Below, piece after piece: positions 1 through 7,432 of a DNA stretch of 28,519 bases; the stretch's first letter is position 1, and each line of letters starts with the position of its first letter. Position numbers and translations under genes: made by a program. This stretch comes from Sivonenia sp049582005 (GTDB taxonomy: Bacteria; Cyanobacteriota; Cyanobacteriia; Gloeobacterales; PMM-0068), in assembly GCA_049582005.1 (NCBI GenBank), contig JBAUTB010000030.1, positions 1 through 28,519 of the forward strand. Reading direction: 5' to 3'. Under the pieces are notes generated by a model. The model worked only from the letters and a program-made list of their open reading frames with translations. It made no database searches and was not told where the DNA came from.

Positions 1-42
1 CTGCAAAATTTCCAGGGGTATGGGTAAAATAAGTTGCTGGAT

Positions 43-114
43 GCTGGTGTGGCGCAACGGTAGCGCAACTGATTTGTAATCAGTAGGTTGCAGGTTCGAA
101 TCCCGTCACCAGCT
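43..114 (+). tRNA. tRNA-Thr (anticodon TGT)
   Basis: The acceptor arm GCTGGTG (43-49) pairs perfectly with CACCAGC (107-113). The anticodon stem ACTGA (68-72) pairs with TCAGT (80-84) and encloses a 7-base loop with anticodon TGT at 75-77, which reads ACA (Thr). The T-arm sequence GGTTCGAATCC is canonical. The 72-base cloverleaf is complete and the 3' CCA is not encoded. A minus-strand GNAT gene lies 137 bases downstream. Confidence 0.96.
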
Positions 115-251
115 AAGTTTCAATCATTTCAAGGCCCACATCAAAGCTTACAACGCTCTGCATATCGGCTTTTGCATATTGGTTCACTCTCTAGACTCAA
201 TCTGGGATGCTTACGGTAGCTGTATATTTTTTGTCGGTAAAGAGGCTTCGG

Positions 252-827
252 CTAGCCCGAATCAAATGCATTCAGAATAGTATTAACTAGTATGAACAAA
301 GAATTCTGGGATTGCTTAAAGGGGATGAATCCCTCCTTTTTCCAGTATTCTTTTGCTTTCTCAGTCTGAGTATCAACTCTGACAGCCTTGAATGCCAATA
401 CTCGCTGTCGGTAAGCTAATCTAATTCTCCTGTAAGCATCACCCGATAAGTACTTACTCAGCTTTCTTCGTTGGAAAGTTTTATCTATACCGAATTGTCC
501 AATCAACACACTAGGGACGGGAATTTGAGGACAACCTCTTCTAAATCTATTGGGTAGCTCATCGAGTGGGATCGTACCGCTGCTCAATGTGTAGTACCCC
601 ACAATTTCATTTTCACTAGAAAGCATCAAAAAGACTCTGCTGAAATCTTGCTCTTCACATCTTTCAGCAGAGTTCTTTAGGAAGTTATTTACGCCATCAT
701 CTTCACAATCAAAGCTAGATCTATCGACGTGCAAAAAATCTCTGAGGGGGCAAAACTTGACCAGTATGCCTGAATCGGTCGGTAAAAATTCGCCCTCAGC
801 AGGGAAAGCATCCATCCCAAGGCTCAT
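252..827 (-). CDS. TacT-like GNAT-family acetyltransferase, probably a degenerate toxin
   Basis: This 191-residue protein has the layout of TacT-type GNAT toxins, which acetylate the amino group of charged tRNAs: an FDCEDDGVNNFL segment (39-50), VGYYTLSSG (76-84), VPSVLIGQFGID (104-115) and a C-terminal AKEYWKKEGF (158-167). Two expected features are altered. The acetyl-CoA loop, normally Q/R-x-x-G-x-G, reads QRRKLS (119-124) and has no glycine. The catalytic tyrosine of the usual FY pair appears as YW (161-162). Activity is therefore doubtful. The first ATG overlaps the upstream small ORF by 32 bases, and ATG 815 is an alternative start. The gene is isolated from the pfkA side by about 400 bases of empty DNA. 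The family call is good; toxin function is inferred. Confidence 0.75.
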   Translation of the reverse strand: MSLGMDAFPAEGEFLPTDSGILVKFCPLRDFLHVDRSSFDCEDDGVNNFLKNSAERCEEQDFSRVFLMLSSENEIVGYYTLSSGTIPLDELPNRFRRGCPQIPVPSVLIGQFGIDKTFQRRKLSKYLSGDAYRRIRLAYRQRVLAFKAVRVDTQTEKAKEYWKKEGFIPFKQSQNSLFILVNTILNAFDSG

Positions 828-1002
828 CTTTAAATCTAGCTTTGAACGTACGAATTGCTCGTTTCATGGCTGGGGTTGCCTCTGGGGGATTTTCCCAAAG
901 ATTTACTCCCTCCGGCAATCTATCTCTAGAGTCTGCGCTTACAGACGACATTACTGTTTTCTCACGTTCTTTGGTAGCCACGCGCTTTCTCCTAACTCCC
1001 AT
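796..1002 (-). CDS. Small unknown ORF upstream of the TacT-like gene; candidate antitoxin
   Basis: This 68-codon ORF lies immediately upstream of, and overlaps by 32 bases, the TacT-like gene on the same strand. That is the position the antitoxin normally occupies. It does not look like the usual DUF1778 ribbon-helix-helix antitoxin. Its sequence is charged, with a basic segment (MKRAIRTFKARFKD, 46-59) preceded by a proline-containing stretch. ATG at 951 (residue 18) is an alternative start that would give a 51-residue protein. I do not recognise the family, and the evidence that it is a gene is position and open frame only. Confidence 0.4.
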   Translation of the reverse strand: MGVRRKRVATKEREKTVMSSVSADSRDRLPEGVNLWENPPEATPAMKRAIRTFKARFKDEPWDGCFPC

Positions 1003-1431
1003 AAATTTAAACGTGCCCTTTACTCTAGTGAATCTAACCTTAGGGCATCAGTTCTAAGTTTTCATCAGTCGCTGTACTCTCTTCCATCCGTAATAACATA
1101 CGTATTTTTACCATGTTTGCACTGCCATTGTAATTGATCTAAACAACCAGTTTCATGTAGCTTAGAACACTTAATCTGCTATTCAAAGTCGTGAAAGCTT
1201 AGTCCTCAGGAGTATTGTGCGTGCAGCTTAGAATTGTGTTGCACCCTGTCCACCCCATTAAGAGTAGCTGTTACCTAAGACTAAAAAAGGGCTAGAAAGC
1301 AGTCTAGAAGATGATTAGAGCTTTTTTTCGACAATCCCCGTAATTTTACTTATACGTGGTGAATCCCATAAATCTATACAGAGCGTTAAATTTCTTGCAA
1401 CCTAGGCACTAACTGCGATGATGTAAAGCCT
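1003..1431. other. Gene-free stretch upstream of pfkA
   Basis: This is 429 bases between the minus-strand small ORF and pfkA. It must carry the divergent promoters of both units. I found no convincing sigma70-like hexamer pair, RNA gene or repeat. ORFs here are short and lack recognisable protein features. Confidence 0.5.
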
Positions 1432-2514
1432 ATGAAAGCCCGCAAACGCATTGGTATTTTGACAAGTGGAGGCGACTGCGCCGGATTAAATGCTGTCATC
1501 CGCGCGGTTGTCCATCGAGCTATCGGTACGTATGATTGGGAAGTTTTGGGCATTAGTCGGGCTACCCAAGGATTGATGGCTTCTCCCCCACAAGCGGTTT
1601 CGCTGAACGTGGATAAAGTTTCTCACCTATTGACCGCAGGCGGCACCATGTTGGGCACTACCAACCAAGGAGACCCTTTTGCCTTTCCTATGCCCGATGG
1701 CAGCCTCCGTGACCGCTCTGAAGAAATCATTGCTGGCTATCACGAGCTGGGCTTAGAAGCCGTGATTGGTATTGGGGGCGACGGGAGTTTGGCGATTCTG
1801 CGGAAACTGGCTCAACAAGGGGGATTGAATCTGGTTGCGATCCCAAAAACCATTGACAATGATGTGGGGATTACCGAGCACTCCGTGGGCTTTGACACGG
1901 CAGTCAACATTGCCACCGAAGCCTTAGACCGTTTACATTTCACCGCAGCCAGCCATTCACGGGTCATGATTTTGGAAGTGATGGGGCGGGATGCAGGGCA
2001 TATCGCTATCTGTGCAGGCATTGCCGGAGGTGCGGATGTAATCCTGATTCCTGAAATCCCCTATACCATCGCCAATATCTGCGCCAAAATCGAAGAACGG
2101 CAGAAACGGGATAAAAACTTCTCCCTCGTGATTGTGTCAGAAGCGGTCCGTACAGAAGAAGGGGTCTCTGTGACGCTTGCCAATACTTCAGGACAGACTC
2201 GTTATGGAGGAATTGGGCAGTACTTGGCCGACCGAATTTCTGCATGTATTGGGGCGGAAACTCGTGTTACCGTCTTAGGCCACATCCAACGGGGAGGCAC
2301 GCCTTCTCCCTTAGAACGCCTGGTTGCTTCCGCTTTCGGAGTAGCTGCTGTGGATCTGATCGCAGAAGCTAAATACGACCAAATGGTGACCTGGCAAAAA
2401 CGTCAGGTTGTTCATGTTCCTATCGCTGAAGCCATTGCTCAATATAGTGCTGTAGCGCCTGATGGAACCCTGGTCAGAACGGCGCGTGGATTAGGTATTT
2501 GTCTTGGGGACTAA
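1432..2514 (+). CDS. pfkA: ATP-dependent 6-phosphofructokinase
   Basis: This cytoplasmic glycolytic enzyme phosphorylates fructose 6-phosphate to fructose 1,6-bisphosphate. All family motifs are present in its 360 residues: the nucleotide loop TSGGDCAGLN (11-20), GGDGS (115-119), PKTIDND with the catalytic aspartate (138-144), SVGFDTA (151-157) and MGRDAGH (184-190). The glycine in GGDGS, where PPi-dependent enzymes have aspartate, favours ATP as donor. The lysine in PKTIDND, where E. coli PfkA has glycine, places it in the mixed-substrate group III, whose members can be ATP- or PPi-dependent. The length fits that group. Codons for TYDWEVLGI (33-41) contain a 25-base sequence repeated exactly upstream of the porin at 19.4 kb. 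It stands alone, with an M50 protease gene 77 bases downstream. Confidence 0.95.
   Translation: MKARKRIGILTSGGDCAGLNAVIRAVVHRAIGTYDWEVLGISRATQGLMASPPQAVSLNVDKVSHLLTAGGTMLGTTNQGDPFAFPMPDGSLRDRSEEIIAGYHELGLEAVIGIGGDGSLAILRKLAQQGGLNLVAIPKTIDNDVGITEHSVGFDTAVNIATEALDRLHFTAASHSRVMILEVMGRDAGHIAICAGIAGGADVILIPEIPYTIANICAKIEERQKRDKNFSLVIVSEAVRTEEGVSVTLANTSGQTRYGGIGQYLADRISACIGAETRVTVLGHIQRGGTPSPLERLVASAFGVAAVDLIAEAKYDQMVTWQKRQVVHVPIAEAIAQYSAVAPDGTLVRTARGLGICLGD
1530..1554 (+). repeat. 25-base exact repeat, copy A (inside pfkA)
   Basis: The 25 bases ending in GATTGGGAAGTTTTGGGCATT are identical, in the same orientation, to 19349-19373 in the 5' leader of the porin gene. The flanking bases differ on both sides. 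In this copy it encodes conserved PFK sequence, so this is the likely source copy. Confidence 0.9.
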
Positions 2515-2591
2515 ATTAACCCAACGTGAAGAGATATGCTGGAAAGAATATCTAGGTGTATCTATTTGGCCATCTACGCCAGAAAAAACCC

Positions 2592-4154
2592 ATGAGCCTT
2601 GTACTACCTCTTCTGTTGATAAGCCTTGCTTTTTTGGGATGGAGTTTTTTCCAAGCCCGCAAAGGAGGCAAGTTAGGCATTCTCGCCTGGCTACAAGCGG
2701 TAGCACTCGTGCTTCCTTGGTTGATTGTTTTTGGCCTTGCGGGCATAGGGTTCGGGATTAGTTTTATAACCTTACTGATCTTGTTGGGGCTAAGTACCTT
2801 TTCCTATGTCTGGTTAGGTAGCCAATTGAGAGCGGCAGCCCAAGCTCAACAGCAAGAACATTTTGCTGCTCGCCGAGAAGAATTAGAAAAGCAAGCGTCA
2901 GAATCTTACGAATCTAGCGTGTCGAGTTCTATTCCACCGATGACGGTAACGCTTCCTGAAGAAGAATTTGCGGTTCCTCGTGCTGATGTGGAAAAAATGC
3001 GCGGGCTCTTTGGTCTGGATACGTACTATCTACAGGAAGTTGAGCCCTATCCTCAAGGAATCGTGTTTAAAGGTAATCTGCGAGGAAAGGCGGAGCCTAT
3101 CCTCCAAAAGTTAGCCGCCGCTTTCCAGGAAGTCTTTGGGGACCGCTACCGGGTACATCTCCTTCAACAAACTCAGGAAGAAAAACCTGTGGTATTGGTG
3201 CTGGCTAAAGATAACGACCCCTTCGACCGTCCTAAAACTCCTGCCTGGATTGCCCTTGGCCTATTGATTATTGGCTTTGGAGCCCTGCTGGAAATGGCGG
3301 CGAATAGTTTGGACTTCAGCTTAGTGGCCGCCCCTCAGCGCTGGGTGGAAGCTCTATCCATCGCTGGTATTACCCTCCTGACGATTTTGGCCCATGAATC
3401 CGCCCATCGTTGGCAAGCGGGCAAATACCTGGTCAAACTGAGTCCAGCCTATCTCATTCCATTAGTTTCCCCTATCCCTGTGTTTGCGGGTCCGGTAGGG
3501 GGTTTTGTGTTGCTTCCAGGAGTCTTTGCGACCCTAACCCGCTTGCTTTCCCCTCCGCCTAGCCGTAAAGCTCTTTTTGACATTGCGGTGGCGGGACCAG
3601 CGGTCGGTGGGGTTATTTCCTGGGTACTCTTGCTGGTTGGCTTGCTCCTCTCCAGCTTGACCAAAACGCCAGGGCCTTTGGTCGTAGGAGGAGACTTCTT
3701 TAGTAATTCCATTTTGCTGGCTCTTACCGCCAGAGTCACGCTTGGGACTATCCCTATGGGAGAACTTGTCCACCTCCATCCTCTGGTTATTTCTGGGACG
3801 CTTGGTTTATTGATTACTGGTTTGAGTCTGCTCCCCTGTGGACAGTTGGATGGAGGTCGTTTGGTAACCGCTGTCTATGGTCGAGATACGGCCCGCAGGG
3901 TGGGAACGGTAACTCTGTTGATTTTAGCGGTCACAGGAATCTTTGTTACGCAGTTTCTATTTTGGGCTGCGGTTGTTTTTCTATTAGGACGTATGCCCGA
4001 ACGTCCTTGCCTGGATGACATCACGGAGACCGATGAGGGTAGAGATAATCTGGCTTTGGTTGCGCTGTTTATGATGGCCGCTATTTTGCTCCCAGCTTCT
4101 TCCGACTTATTAGGGCAAATCGGTTTGATCAGTGGCATAGGGGTGGGTGGCTGA
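2592..4154 (+). CDS. Site-2-protease-like M50 family membrane metalloprotease
   Basis: This is a polytopic membrane protein with the intramembrane zinc-protease signature. Counted from ATG 2592, the HExxH motif reads HESAH at about 268-272, and the second motif LDGGR at about 419-423 supplies the third metal ligand. The first part has two or three hydrophobic helices, followed by a soluble charged region, and the remainder is rich in transmembrane segments. This matches cyanobacterial and plastid S2P/EGY-type proteases, which cleave membrane-bound substrates. An in-frame GTG at 2556 would add 12 residues. I prefer 2592 because the hydrophobic N-terminus follows directly, but neither start has a strong ribosome-binding site. 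The 3' end overlaps the convergent HNH gene by 45 bases. Substrate unknown. Confidence 0.88.
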   Translation: MSLVLPLLLISLAFLGWSFFQARKGGKLGILAWLQAVALVLPWLIVFGLAGIGFGISFITLLILLGLSTFSYVWLGSQLRAAAQAQQQEHFAARREELEKQASESYESSVSSSIPPMTVTLPEEEFAVPRADVEKMRGLFGLDTYYLQEVEPYPQGIVFKGNLRGKAEPILQKLAAAFQEVFGDRYRVHLLQQTQEEKPVVLVLAKDNDPFDRPKTPAWIALGLLIIGFGALLEMAANSLDFSLVAAPQRWVEALSIAGITLLTILAHESAHRWQAGKYLVKLSPAYLIPLVSPIPVFAGPVGGFVLLPGVFATLTRLLSPPPSRKALFDIAVAGPAVGGVISWVLLLVGLLLSSLTKTPGPLVVGGDFFSNSILLALTARVTLGTIPMGELVHLHPLVISGTLGLLITGLSLLPCGQLDGGRLVTAVYGRDTARRVGTVTLLILAVTGIFVTQFLFWAAVVFLLGRMPERPCLDDITETDEGRDNLALVALFMMAAILLPASSDLLGQIGLISGIGVGG

Positions 4155-4706
4155 TGTAATGCTTTGGGTTTGGACCGCTTCTAAGGTGAGGATTATGGTT
4201 TTTTCCTCTAGGGTTTCAGGGATAGTGTCTGGATAGCGGGGGGGTTCGATATCCAGAGAGAACAGGGGCGTTTGGGGTGAAGATAGTGAACTTTTAGCCA
4301 CTTTTATAAAACCTTCTAGATAGGGCCAGAGTAAAGGGGGCAAAGCACAGGCTTTACCCGGAAAAGAGCGGTCGAAGTAAATGAGATAGTCTGATTTCCA
4401 AAGATTGCATGGGATACAGAGAGGCTGAAGATTTTCCGCTAGATTCGGCCCCTCCTTTGACAGAGGGATGATGTGGTCTTTAGCAATGGTTTCCTTGCCC
4501 CAGGCAGTCCCACAGCAAGGGCAGCGATCGTACCAGCGCAGGGTCATCCAAAATTCTTGGTCATCGATTCGGCCAATCGGGTCATAGCTTTGGCGTCGTT
4601 CTTTGGCTCGGTTCGCTTTCTGCCGTTTGACTTGGCGTTCCCCGCATCCAGGGCAGGGGTCTAGGGCCAAAAGGTAGTCGTTATGACAATAGGGGCAGTG
4701 ATACAT
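4110..4706 (-). CDS. HNH endonuclease domain protein with two zinc ribbons
   Basis: Counted from ATG 4706, this 198-residue protein begins with a CxxC pair at C4/C7 and another at C18/C21, forming a short zinc ribbon. A basic linker leads to an HNH domain: CPCC (62-65), DH (77-78), N92 and CIPCN (97-101). The second cysteine pairs form the structural zinc site of McrA-like HNH nucleases. About 90 C-terminal residues resemble nothing I know. The open frame extends upstream to 4775, but the zinc ribbon directly after Met at 4706 supports the shorter form. Its last 45 bases overlap the convergent M50 gene. No methylase or other defence partner lies beside it. DNA cleavage is inferred from the fold. 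Confidence 0.8.
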   Translation of the reverse strand: MYHCPYCHNDYLLALDPCPGCGERQVKRQKANRAKERRQSYDPIGRIDDQEFWMTLRWYDRCPCCGTAWGKETIAKDHIIPLSKEGPNLAENLQPLCIPCNLWKSDYLIYFDRSFPGKACALPPLLWPYLEGFIKVAKSSLSSPQTPLFSLDIEPPRYPDTIPETLEEKTIILTLEAVQTQSITSATHPYATDQTDLP

Positions 4707-4841
4707 CGTTATCGGTCTAGATAGAGAGTCAACCACCAGACCCCAATAAAAGCCAAGGTCATAGCAACTAACCAAGAAAGCTGACTCAAGGTGATCTCAG
4801 GCACGGGAGAATATATACAGCAGAAACTTTACCTAGCATAT

Positions 4842-5474
4842 ATGCCCCGGATCAAAATTTGCGGCCTAACCGAACCCGACCAAGCCATTGCCATTGCCCA
4901 AATGGGCGTGCATGCTTTGGGATTTATTGGAGTGCCGCAGTCTCCCCGCTATGTCATGCCTAGTCAGCTCCCCGCCCTCGTCAAGAATTTGCCTCCGTTT
5001 ACAGACCGGGTAGTTGTGCTGGCAGACCCCACGGATGAAGAGATTGAAGCATACTGCCTAGATGGACGGGTGAGTACGATTCAGCTGCATGGAGCAGAAT
5101 CTCCCGAACGTTGCAAGCAGGTCCAGAGGCGTTTTCCCTGGCTTCGACTGATTAAGGCTTTTCGGATTCGCAGTACAGACGATTTGGCCAAAACAGAAGC
5201 CTACGCTGCGATCATCGACAGTTATTTATTAGATGCCTATCATCCTGAGCAGCTAGGGGGGACCGGACAAACCCTCAATTGGGAAGAGCTTGTTGCTTAT
5301 CAGCCAAGCCGACCCTGGATCCTGGCTGGAGGTCTGACCCCAGATAATGTTCACCTTGCTTTGAGTCGCTTGACTCCCCATGCCCTTGATCTCTCTAGTG
5401 GCGTGGAAGATAGCCCAGGTCAAAAGAACCTAAAGAGCGTCCGTAAATTACTGAACGCTATCCGTATGTTTTAG
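4842..5474 (+). CDS. trpF: Phosphoribosylanthranilate isomerase
   Basis: TrpF converts N-(5'-phosphoribosyl)anthranilate to the 1-deoxyribulose 5-phosphate isomer in tryptophan biosynthesis. From ATG 4842 the 210-residue protein opens with MPRIKICGLT, carrying the catalytic cysteine C7. It continues with ALGFIGVPQSPRYV, TIQLHG, LLDAY with the general-acid aspartate, GGTGQTLNW and LAGGLTPDNV, the phosphate-binding end of the TIM barrel. Length is normal. A GTG 51 bases upstream is in frame but would add a non-conserved extension. It is not beside other trp genes, which is common in cyanobacteria. The preceding HNH gene is divergent, so this gene probably has its own promoter between 4707 and 4841. 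Confidence 0.95.
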   Translation: MPRIKICGLTEPDQAIAIAQMGVHALGFIGVPQSPRYVMPSQLPALVKNLPPFTDRVVVLADPTDEEIEAYCLDGRVSTIQLHGAESPERCKQVQRRFPWLRLIKAFRIRSTDDLAKTEAYAAIIDSYLLDAYHPEQLGGTGQTLNWEELVAYQPSRPWILAGGLTPDNVHLALSRLTPHALDLSSGVEDSPGQKNLKSVRKLLNAIRMF

Positions 5475-5701
5475 AACCCAAATTTGTATTGCTAATTGTT
5501 TTCTCCGAACTTACGGGGCTTTATGCATACTCTTACTAACACTATGAAGAGTAAGTACAGTAGTTTCCGCATGTCCTGAGAAAAGTGTAGTTTTAATTCC
5601 CAGTTTTTACGGAAGCATTTCTAGAGGCAAGTTCCATATAGTATGAATAGCTGAATTTCAAATCTGTTTAACGTTTGGCTTTTAAGAACACCGGAGCCCC
5701 T

Positions 5702-6082
5702 ATGAGCCCCTTTACCTCTGACAAAATCTTGATTAAGCCCTCGGAAGAGACCCACCGCTTGGTTCCTCATTTGGTCGGTCGCGTGCTTACCCTGATCTCT
5801 GTCCAGGAGCGGCGTAATGGGTTGTTCTATTTGGTCCAGTGGTCGGCTCGTGAAAATGTGGTTATTCCTGCTGCTTGGGGCGTTGTCCTAGAGCCTGATG
5901 CCCCGGAGTTAAAGTCCCCGTTATATGCAGAAGAAACACTCCAAGAGCCTAAGGTTCAGGACCATCAGGTTCCAAAAGAGAAAGTAGCGGCTTACGTCTC
6001 TGTGCCCACCATTACGAGAACGGCGAGACTGAAACAAGAAGAAACGCCGGTTGGACCACGGTTCATTCAGCCTCCACTGTAG
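5702..6082 (+). CDS. Small conserved-looking hypothetical protein
   Basis: This 126-residue protein starts at ATG 5702, with GGAG at 5693-5696 five bases upstream. The open frame continues back to a TTG at 5675 without better support. Residues 1-60 are compact and mixed in character (VGRVLTLISVQERRNGLFYLVQW looks like beta strands of a small barrel). The C-terminal half is polar, rich in Pro, Glu and Lys, and likely disordered. There is no signal peptide or membrane segment. It is followed by a strong hairpin and an intrinsic terminator, so it forms a single-gene transcript or ends one. I do not recognise the family and assign no function. Confidence 0.75.
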   Translation: MSPFTSDKILIKPSEETHRLVPHLVGRVLTLISVQERRNGLFYLVQWSARENVVIPAAWGVVLEPDAPELKSPLYAEETLQEPKVQDHQVPKEKVAAYVSVPTITRTARLKQEETPVGPRFIQPPL

Positions 6083-6098
6083 TCTAGACGCCTGCCTT

Positions 6099-6132
6099 CC
6101 TGGAGAGACGTGATAGGTCGCGTCTCTCCAGG
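6099..6132 (+). repeat. Perfect 12-bp inverted repeat (hairpin) before the terminator
   Basis: CCTGGAGAGACG (6099-6110) is perfectly complementary to CGTCTCTCCAGG (6121-6132) across a 10-base loop. It lies 16 bases after the preceding stop and directly abuts the terminator at 6133. It has no T-tract of its own. It may stabilise the mRNA 3' end or act as half of a double terminator. Confidence 0.85.
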
Positions 6133-6174
6133 AAAACCTCACGAATTTGTCGACCATGCCCGTGAGGTTTTTTT
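6133..6174 (+). terminator. Rho-independent terminator
   Basis: AAAACCTCACG (6133-6143) pairs with CGTGAGGTTTT (6161-6171) over 11 bp with a 17-base loop and ends in a run of seven T (6168-6174). This ends the transcript of the 126-residue protein gene. Confidence 0.88.
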
Positions 6175-6262
6175 GCATGAAGATTAGAAGAAATGTTACA
6201 GATGAACATTTCTTGCGGAATCGGTGTGCGAGCTTAACATTAGTTAGGAATTGATGTGAGGT

Positions 6263-6742
6263 GTGGTTGTGTTCGAATTGGTCTCGTATAAGAGGTTCCG
6301 GGATACACCTAGTGTCCGCTTCTTTGATATTACGGTTACTCAATCAAATGTCCGTGATTTGGTCATTCATGAAGGCCCTGCTGTCAGTCCACCGGAAAGT
6401 GAGCGAGGATATTGGCAGTTTTACCTACATCCTCACCAAGAAGACAATCTCTTAGCTCTTTCGGGTGGACGTACTTTTTACCTCGTCAATTTTTCTTGGA
6501 ATTATCCTTTCCACATTGTTCGTTTAGAAGCAGACCGCGAAATCCTCAAGATTCCACCGGGAACTTTCCATCGTTCTGTCTCTGATCCGAAGGGTTCCAT
6601 TGTGCTCAACCAAGCGGTGAGAGAAGAAAGGGCTAGTGTGAAAAGCGAGTTCCGGGTCTATGACAGCGGTAAAATTCCCCGTTTACTGCGCGTAACCTCT
6701 ACTTCAGCCCCCTTGCCTAAACTGCATGGCTTTCAGTGGTAA
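6263..6742 (+). CDS. Cupin-like hypothetical protein
   Basis: This 159-residue soluble protein starts at GTG 6263. GTG 6269 is an equally plausible start, since GAGGT at 6258-6262 sits six bases before it. The predicted strand pattern and segments such as YWQFYLHPHQEDN, RTFYLVNF and ILKIPPGTFHRSVSD resemble the RmlC-like cupin barrel, where PPGTFHR would be the second cupin motif. The usual metal-binding histidine pair is incomplete, so a metal-dependent activity is not assured. The last 10 bases overlap the convergent GNAT gene. The fold is my inference from sequence pattern, and the function is unknown. Confidence 0.7.
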   Translation: MVVFELVSYKRFRDTPSVRFFDITVTQSNVRDLVIHEGPAVSPPESERGYWQFYLHPHQEDNLLALSGGRTFYLVNFSWNYPFHIVRLEADREILKIPPGTFHRSVSDPKGSIVLNQAVREERASVKSEFRVYDSGKIPRLLRVTSTSAPLPKLHGFQW

Positions 6743-7224
6743 GGGATGTACTGCTTTTCCATACAGTGGATCCCAGGATTGCCATCTCGGGGCCCTGTGT
6801 CTTGCCAACCTTGTTTTGAATAGAACTTCATCGCTCTTAAGTTTGTTTGACTGACACTTAAACGTGCAGCCGTACAACCGATTTGTTTGAAGAAATTGGC
6901 TGCGTATTCGTCGAGTAGATTCCCCAGACCACGTCCCCGATATTCTGGAATGAGATAGAACAAGTTGATATAGCCTACTTTCGGGTCATCATAGGATTTC
7001 TTCATTTCTATTTGCCCGATAATTTGCTCGTCTTCCCAGAGATGTACACAGCTATTCGGAATGATTTCCATGCGTTGCTTCAACCACCCTAAGTAGCGCT
7101 CCGTCCCTTCTTGCTCACCTTCAAACAGATCCGTCGTGCCAAAACTGCAAAATAAAGAATCTCCCCGGAAGCGAATACACCAAGAGGAATGCTGCTCTAG
7201 ATCAATCGGTTTAAATTCAAACAT
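6733..7224 (-). CDS. GNAT family N-acetyltransferase
   Basis: This 163-residue protein matches the GNAT fold. The substrate part ends in strand IIGQIEMKKS. The central strand YINLFYLIPEYRGRGLGNLL contains the acetyl-CoA pyrophosphate-binding loop RGRGLG (96-101), and the C-terminal part LSVSQTNLRAMKFYSKQGW carries the tyrosine often used as general acid. The glycine loop is intact, unlike in the GNAT gene at 252-827, so activity is expected. The substrate cannot be told from sequence. It is divergent from desA across 208 bases and converges with the cupin-like gene. Confidence 0.9.
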   Translation of the reverse strand: MFEFKPIDLEQHSSWCIRFRGDSLFCSFGTTDLFEGEQEGTERYLGWLKQRMEIIPNSCVHLWEDEQIIGQIEMKKSYDDPKVGYINLFYLIPEYRGRGLGNLLDEYAANFFKQIGCTAARLSVSQTNLRAMKFYSKQGWQDTGPRDGNPGIHCMEKQYIPYH

Positions 7225-7432
7225 GATCGGGATTTTTGCTCGCTTCTATGGGGATAAAGATAGCTGTGGAAGTTCCAGCCTACTCTTCTTTTTCTCTGTA
7301 TGTGGGGGAAATGGAGGAAAGATAGGTCTAGGATCCCCCAGAGGTTTCGGTAAAGACAGCTAACAATGCGGGTAACTTTACTGCTAAGTTTGTATGTAAA
7401 GGACCACTTAACACATCCCTTCGGAGACCCTG

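Noticed and set aside
757..1137. 126-codon plus-strand open frame opposite the TacT-like region
   Set aside because: It is antisense to the GNAT gene and small ORF, and its composition is not protein-like.
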